From positions 1-9,235 of the forward strand of contig CAJWHX010000109.1 in assembly GCA_913040875.1 (NCBI GenBank): DNA of 9,235 bases, in the 5' to 3' direction. The translations under genes were made by a program, and so were the position numbers. The notes beneath the pieces were generated by a model. It did no database searches, was not told where the DNA came from, and was given only the letters and a program-made list of their open reading frames with translations. Source of the stretch: an uncultured Pseudomonadota bacterium (GTDB taxonomy: Bacteria > Myxococcota > UBA796). Shown piece after piece: positions 5,745 to 9,235 of the stretch. Every line of letters starts with the position of its first letter. The stretch's first letter is position 1.

Positions 5745-6950
5745 TTAATTTCTAGTCATTCTCTGGCGAGTACGCAATCCCAAAATTGTCAATATGAACC
5801 AACTGATCTGATATTTGGGTTCAATAATTTGGCAACGGGCACCGGCCCCTCGAAGTGAAGCGGTTTGATCACAGAGGTCCCCGATTCCATCTCCGTCTTC
5901 GTCCTCTTGCAACGGATTGAAATCTTGTGGACAGTTGTCACACACATCTCCCAAACCATCAGAATCCGAATCAAACTCGTCAAAGAATGAGATGTTGGGA
6001 CAAATATCACACACGTCTCCAATGTCGTCTTCATCCTCATCCTCTTGGTCGGGATTGATGGTTACAATACAATTGTCACACAGATCTCCAACACCATCTG
6101 CATCTTGATCGCTTTGTGCTGGATCGGAAATCTCTGGACACACATCACACCCATCACCAAATCCGTCAAGGTCGAAGTCCAATTGATCTTGATTGAATGC
6201 TGTAGGGCAATTGTCGCACTCACTACCAATGCCATCCCCATCGTTGTCTATTTGACCAGGGTTTGGATTGCGGGGACAGTTGTCACAGGAGTCACCAATC
6301 CCATCCGAATCTGAGTCATTTTGATTGGTATTTGCAGAGAGAGGGCAATTGTCACACTCGTTTCCTACGCCATCTTCGTCGAGGTCTTCTTGACTGGGAT
6401 TGATGGTTTCAGCACAGTTGTCGCAAGCGTCACCCAGTCCATCTTCATCGATATCGGACTGGTGGAGATTGCTCACCTCAAAACAATTGTCACAGACATC
6501 TCCAAGAGTGTCAGAGTCTCGGTCTTGCTGGTCTGCATTTGGGATCTCGATGCAATTGTCGCAGACATCTCCAACCCCATCACAGTCGGTATCTTGTTGA
6601 TTTGGGTTGTAGACCTCTCCGCAGTTGTCACAGCTGAGCGTGATGGTCAAAATCGTTATGCCTTGAGCATTTTCAAAGGTCACGTTTCCGGCAGATAAAC
6701 CATCTTGGTCGGTATCATTGTTTGTAACGGGGTAGGCGCATCCATAGGAGAAGTAATCGAAATAGTAATCCGCATTTGGATATGGTATTCCAAAAGGATC
6801 CACATTGGCTGCGCAGAGTGGATCACTCAAATCTACAGGGTTCTCATCGGCGACATCAATACCGTTGCAGTTCAGATCTTGATTGATGTCTGAATAGCAT
6901 ACTTCTTGAGCTTCGGATGTTCCGATCCATAAGAAGAATAGAAGGTTCAT
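5745..6950 (-). CDS. Exported thrombospondin type 3 repeat protein with C-terminal sorting-like tail
   Basis: The 401-residue protein is predicted to be exported and rod-like. A short hydrophobic N-terminus ([14 protein letters not shown], likely cut before QE) acts as signal peptide, though it has no Lys or Arg in its n-region. Residues 16-106 hold a Cys- and aromatic-rich domain with [22 protein letters not shown] and one DTDQDGLS calcium motif. Residues 107-359 are eleven TSP3 repeats of exactly 23 residues, each opening with CDNC or a close variant and carrying DxDxDGxGD-like calcium ligands. In known TSP3 folds such repeats wrap around Ca2+ and are pinned by disulfides. The last ~34 residues give GAGARC, a hydrophobic stretch ([10 protein letters not shown]) and a basic end (RTRQRMTRN), like the MYXO-CTERM type of anchor signals. 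The ATG overlaps the OmpA-family stop as ATGA and has AAGGAG 7 bases upstream. Calcium binding and surface exposure are inferred. Confidence 0.9.
   Translation of the reverse strand: MNLLFFLWIGTSEAQEVCYSDINQDLNCNGIDVADENPVDLSDPLCAANVDPFGIPYPNADYYFDYFSYGCAYPVTNNDTDQDGLSAGNVTFENAQGITILTITLSCDNCGEVYNPNQQDTDCDGVGDVCDNCIEIPNADQQDRDSDTLGDVCDNCFEVSNLHQSDIDEDGLGDACDNCAETINPSQEDLDEDGVGNECDNCPLSANTNQNDSDSDGIGDSCDNCPRNPNPGQIDNDGDGIGSECDNCPTAFNQDQLDFDLDGFGDGCDVCPEISDPAQSDQDADGVGDLCDNCIVTINPDQEDEDEDDIGDVCDICPNISFFDEFDSDSDGLGDVCDNCPQDFNPLQEDEDGDGIGDLCDQTASLRGAGARCQIIEPKYQISWFILTILGLRTRQRMTRN
5748..5849 (-). other. C-terminal tripartite sorting-like signal of the TSP3 protein
   Basis: Codons 368-401 contain a Gly/Cys motif (GAGARC), a short hydrophobic segment (about 382-392) and an Arg-rich end. 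This motif, membrane segment, basic tail order is the shared plan of MYXO-CTERM, PEP-CTERM and GlyGly-CTERM signals. The Cys placement is most like MYXO-CTERM, but the spacing between Cys and the hydrophobic part is longer than I would expect. Confidence 0.5.
5874..6632 (-). repeat. Eleven in-frame 69-bp TSP3-coding repeats
   Basis: The array covers codons 107-359, 11 x 23 residues with no insertion or deletion. Typical units are [23 protein letters not shown] and [23 protein letters not shown]. The DNA copies are well diverged, so this is an old array kept in register by selection, not a recent expansion. Units 8 and 10 replace CDNC by CDVC and CDIC; unit 2 (DRDSDTLGD) and unit 9 (DEDEDDIGD) lose the usual DG; unit 1 has an additional Cys inside the calcium motif (TDCDGVGD). 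Confidence 0.95.
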
Positions 6951-8551
6951 GGTTGCTCTCCTTCCGTTGATTCTGGTGAAGTGGTGTTCACGTCTGCTTC
7001 TTCGGAAGCTTCGGTAGGTACATCAGTTTCAGACGTCTCATTGTCCGATTCTTCATTGTCCGATTTTTCATTGTCTGATTCGTCAAACACGTTCTCTTCA
7101 TAAATTTCACTGTCTGATTTTGGTTCCACAGGTTCTGGAGTGATAAACTGAATGATCTTATCTGCCCACGGTGCTGATTGGAGGGTTCTGAGTTCTAGTT
7201 TGGTCTCTGGCGGGTCTTGACGAATGATGTGAAACTCAACGCGTCTGTTCTCTGCAAGTGCCGCTTCATCTTCCCCGAGATTCTTGGGGAGGGCCTCCCC
7301 GTATCCTCTGTGGCTCATTCGATCTGGATGTACACCAACCTCTGCCAAAGCTTTGAAAATGGCTCGAGCGCGTAGGTTGGACAAGTCGTAGTTGTATTGA
7401 TGTGTACCTTCTTCAGAAGCATGGCCCTCAATAACAACGTGACCGATTTGAACATCATCGTTGATCAACTTTGCTACAAAGGCCAATGTTGGTAGAGAAG
7501 ATTCAATAATTTGATCGGTTCCAACCACAAACTGGATGTCTTCACGAATGATGATTTGGTCCGCTTCAACCTTGGCGAGTTCTTCGGGTTCCCACTCCTC
7601 TTCTTCGATGATGGGGTCTTCGATGACAACGGGCTCTTCAACGATCGGAGTAGGGATGACCTCTTCGATCGGAACCCTGGGCAAACGGTGAACGGTATAT
7701 CCGAGAAACGCTTGAAACTCAGAGGCGCCATAGCCATCATTCACCCCTTTCGCCAATCCAAACTGCCATACACCGTCTCCTTCTGTCCATTGAATGCCAG
7801 AGGTGATTTCTTGGCTGTTCTCAGCACCGCCTTTAAATAGGTTGTTTAAGCCATGCCTTGCGTGATAACTCGTCGTGAGGGCAACCTTCTCAGGCCAGAT
7901 ATTCCACTTTACACCGGCATCCATCACCCATTCATTTCCGAGCACAAAATCCAAGTCGGTGTTGATTGCCGAGCGAAAATGTGGGCCCATTTGCAGAGCA
8001 AAGTCGATGTCTTGCCAAGTTGAACTCAGATTGGCCAATGCGCTCAATCTGGGTCCCGTTTCTCCAAGCCAAGCATCGTTTGTACTGGTGGGTATATAGA
8101 GATTGCCTTTTGCTCCAATTCGAAGGGAGTCATTTTCATATACGACGCCATACACACCGCCTTGTAGATCTCCGACCCCAACACCATTTCTGGACAGACT
8201 GGGTACTTCACTAGACCACTGTAAGGCTAGCGGTAAGGCTGCATGCACTCCAATCTTACTCGAGAAGTCGTACTCCATGCCCACGTGGTTGAGCAATCTT
8301 CGTGCGACTACAGCACCTTGATCGATGTTGTTTTCAAGGTAAATGAGCGGGTCACGAACCCAATAGGACTGAATGCCATATCGCAAATAACCGAAGTCAT
8401 TACCGACAGGCGTACTGATACCGGGGATGCCTTGGGTGGAAAAGGTTGGTTGAATCAAAGAGATATCCGCATTTTGACCATCTGCATGTACATCAGCGAT
8501 GTATATTGTGCTAGCGAGGCCAACCATGAGAAACTTGCCGAGTTGGTTCAT
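6947..8551 (-). CDS. OmpA-family outer membrane protein with acidic C-terminal extension
   Basis: This is a predicted outer-membrane barrel protein with a periplasmic peptidoglycan-binding-type domain. The 534 residues start with a signal peptide (likely cut after ADVHA, residue 23). Residues ~24-290 show alternating beta-strand patterns with many Gly and aromatic residues ([37 protein letters not shown]), consistent with a barrel. A Pro/Glu linker (about 291-325) leads to an OmpA_C domain (about 336-443: [45 protein letters not shown]). The diaminopimelate-binding Asp of the GHTD motif is replaced by Ser379 (GHAS), while the partner Arg is kept (R394). After this domain comes an unusual acidic Ser/Thr/Glu/Asp tail of ~90 residues with three KSDNE-type repeats. 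The start overlaps the upstream stop as ATGA and is preceded by GAGGAGG. No closer family name can be given. Confidence 0.9.
   Translation of the reverse strand: MNQLGKFLMVGLASTIYIADVHADGQNADISLIQPTFSTQGIPGISTPVGNDFGYLRYGIQSYWVRDPLIYLENNIDQGAVVARRLLNHVGMEYDFSSKIGVHAALPLALQWSSEVPSLSRNGVGVGDLQGGVYGVVYENDSLRIGAKGNLYIPTSTNDAWLGETGPRLSALANLSSTWQDIDFALQMGPHFRSAINTDLDFVLGNEWVMDAGVKWNIWPEKVALTTSYHARHGLNNLFKGGAENSQEITSGIQWTEGDGVWQFGLAKGVNDGYGASEFQAFLGYTVHRLPRVPIEEVIPTPIVEEPVVIEDPIIEEEEWEPEELAKVEADQIIIREDIQFVVGTDQIIESSLPTLAFVAKLINDDVQIGHVVIEGHASEEGTHQYNYDLSNLRARAIFKALAEVGVHPDRMSHRGYGEALPKNLGEDEAALAENRRVEFHIIRQDPPETKLELRTLQSAPWADKIIQFITPEPVEPKSDSEIYEENVFDESDNEKSDNEESDNETSETDVPTEASEEADVNTTSPESTEGEQP
6958..6963 (-). 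promoter_or_regulatory. Ribosome-binding site of the TSP3 gene inside the OmpA-family gene
   Basis: AAGGAG on the minus strand lies 7 bases before the ATG at 6950 and is within the last codons of the upstream gene. It supports both the chosen start and translation coupled through the ATGA overlap. Confidence 0.8.
7037..7081 (-). repeat. Three 15-bp tandem repeats coding for (E/K)SDNE
   Basis: Codons 491-505 read [15 protein letters not shown], from three near-identical 15-bp units in tandem. They lie in the acidic tail of the OmpA-family protein. The high DNA identity points to recent slippage; because the unit is a multiple of three, copy changes alter tail length without a frameshift. Confidence 0.85.
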
Positions 8552-9235
8552 GGTGCCTCCTCATTGGATGGTCTAGATGGTGGCGGGTTGGGCTTTGTGT
8601 CCGAGTCTTCCTGAGTGGATTCAATGGAGTCATTTGGTTCTATATCTGTTTCTGAAGCTGGAACTTCTAGAACAAGAGTATCACCCGATTTATCGGTTGA
8701 GGTGTCTGTCGCTTCTGATGTCAGCTCCTCAGGAGCCCCTTCAGGATTGGATGAGGCGTTCTCAGTAGAAACCTCTTCCACATCTGTATTGTCGATATCA
8801 TCAAGAGCATCTTCTGGCGGAAGACCAAACGTCTTCAGTAGTATCCGTTCGGCAGAGTCACGCGAGTGATAATTGGATAGACTGTTTTGACTGTCTGTCA
8901 TGTAGACAAAAGGGGTGTCGCGTTGGGTATATAAAATGGCTGAAGTACCAAAGAGAAACACACTGGTCCAAAATCGATTTTGTTCACGCGCGGAAAAACC
9001 TGGGTCAGGATTGCCCATTGTAAACAATCCAGTAATGGCTAGACCTGTGGCTCCCCATTCTAGAATCTTGCCATTTCGTCTAGAGATGTTTTGTTCATGT
9101 TCCAAACGCAATAGCAGAGGCACGTCTTCGCAGACGTTGGCGAAGGTGTGAACGCTGACGTCATCGCCTTCATTGTCGACAACAGTCCACTGTGCACCAT
9201 TGTCTTTGATGCTGTATCGGATGTTGTCATCCATC
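8548..9235 (-). CDS. Uncharacterised protein with two predicted membrane segments and acidic tail, probably 5'-truncated
   Basis: No family is recognised. The frame is open to the window edge; an ATG at 9234 is available but only one base is visible before it, so neither ribosome site nor true start can be judged. Counting from that ATG there are 228 residues. A hydrophilic domain (about 1-55, with WTVVDNEGDDVSVHTFA and RLEHEQNISRRNGKILEWG) is followed by two hydrophobic segments at about 57-73 and 88-103 with a short polar connection, a possible membrane hairpin. A ~90-residue tail rich in Glu, Asp, Ser, Thr and Pro ends in NEEAP. The N-terminal domain looks like the middle of a longer protein, and a signal peptide upstream of the window is plausible. 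The TGA overlaps the OmpA-family ATG, so it belongs to the same operon and is likely an envelope partner. Confidence 0.75.
   Translation of the reverse strand, partial: MDDNIRYSIKDNGAQWTVVDNEGDDVSVHTFANVCEDVPLLLRLEHEQNISRRNGKILEWGATGLAITGLFTMGNPDPGFSAREQNRFWTSVFLFGTSAILYTQRDTPFVYMTDSQNSLSNYHSRDSAERILLKTFGLPPEDALDDIDNTDVEEVSTENASSNPEGAPEELTSEATDTSTDKSGDTLVLEVPASETDIEPNDSIESTQEDSDTKPNPPPSRPSNEEAP
8556..8562 (-). promoter_or_regulatory. Ribosome-binding site of the OmpA-family gene
   Basis: GAGGAGG on the minus strand ends 4 bases before the ATG at 8551, within the end of the upstream gene. It is a strong site that supports this start and the ATGA junction. Confidence 0.8.

Noticed and set aside
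5874..6632. CRISPR-like regular repeat spacing
   Set aside because: The 69-bp period is a diverged, in-frame protein repeat (CDNC...DxDGxGD), without identical repeats or unique spacers.
6045..6698. Long open frames on the plus strand opposite the TSP3 repeats (6045-6314, 6321-6698)
   Set aside because: They result from the repeated Asp, Asn, Cys and Gly codons of the minus-strand gene; they have no proper start context and no domain logic.

Overview
The window looks like a chromosomal piece of a Gram-negative bacterium. It carries two convergent gene blocks that meet at a bidirectional terminator near 4778-4805. The envelope genes include an OmpA-like barrel protein, a long thrombospondin type 3 (TSP3) calcium-repeat protein with a C-terminal tripartite sorting-like tail, and a lipoprotein. 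Together with moderate GC (judged by eye) these suggest a deltaproteobacterial lineage such as Myxococcota or Bradymonadota relatives. The taxonomy is an inference; no rRNA or tRNA is present to settle it.

Left block, + strand, 1-4723: housekeeping genes. The 3' three quarters of murA (UDP-GlcNAc enolpyruvyl transferase; the window begins at its catalytic-cysteine codon) is followed after 40 bp by dnaG (primase) and then rpoD (primary sigma-70). This resembles the classic macromolecular-synthesis operon, but with murA in the upstream position and no rpsU before dnaG. A 38-codon open frame with its own Shine-Dalgarno fills the dnaG-rpoD gap exactly: it overlaps the dnaG stop as ATGA and the rpoD start as TGATG. 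The rpoD stop codon lies inside four perfect tandem copies of an 8-bp unit.

Right block, - strand, 9235 down to 4837: four tightly packed envelope genes. In transcription order they are a protein with two predicted membrane segments and an acidic tail (cut by the window edge), an OmpA-family outer-membrane protein, a TSP3 array protein, and a lipoprotein with an Asn/Gly/Pro-rich linker and an EF-hand-like calcium loop. The first three genes are joined by ATGA overlaps; the last starts 32 bp after the third. All four look like one operon whose promoter is outside the window.

The best candidate for an undescribed system is the right block. It can be read as a multi-part, probably calcium-responsive envelope or surface assembly: an outer-membrane barrel with a variant peptidoglycan-binding domain, a disulfide- and calcium-rigidified rod of eleven exact 23-residue repeats, and a flexible lipoprotein. 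This joint function is an inference from gene order and domains; no single gene here proves it.
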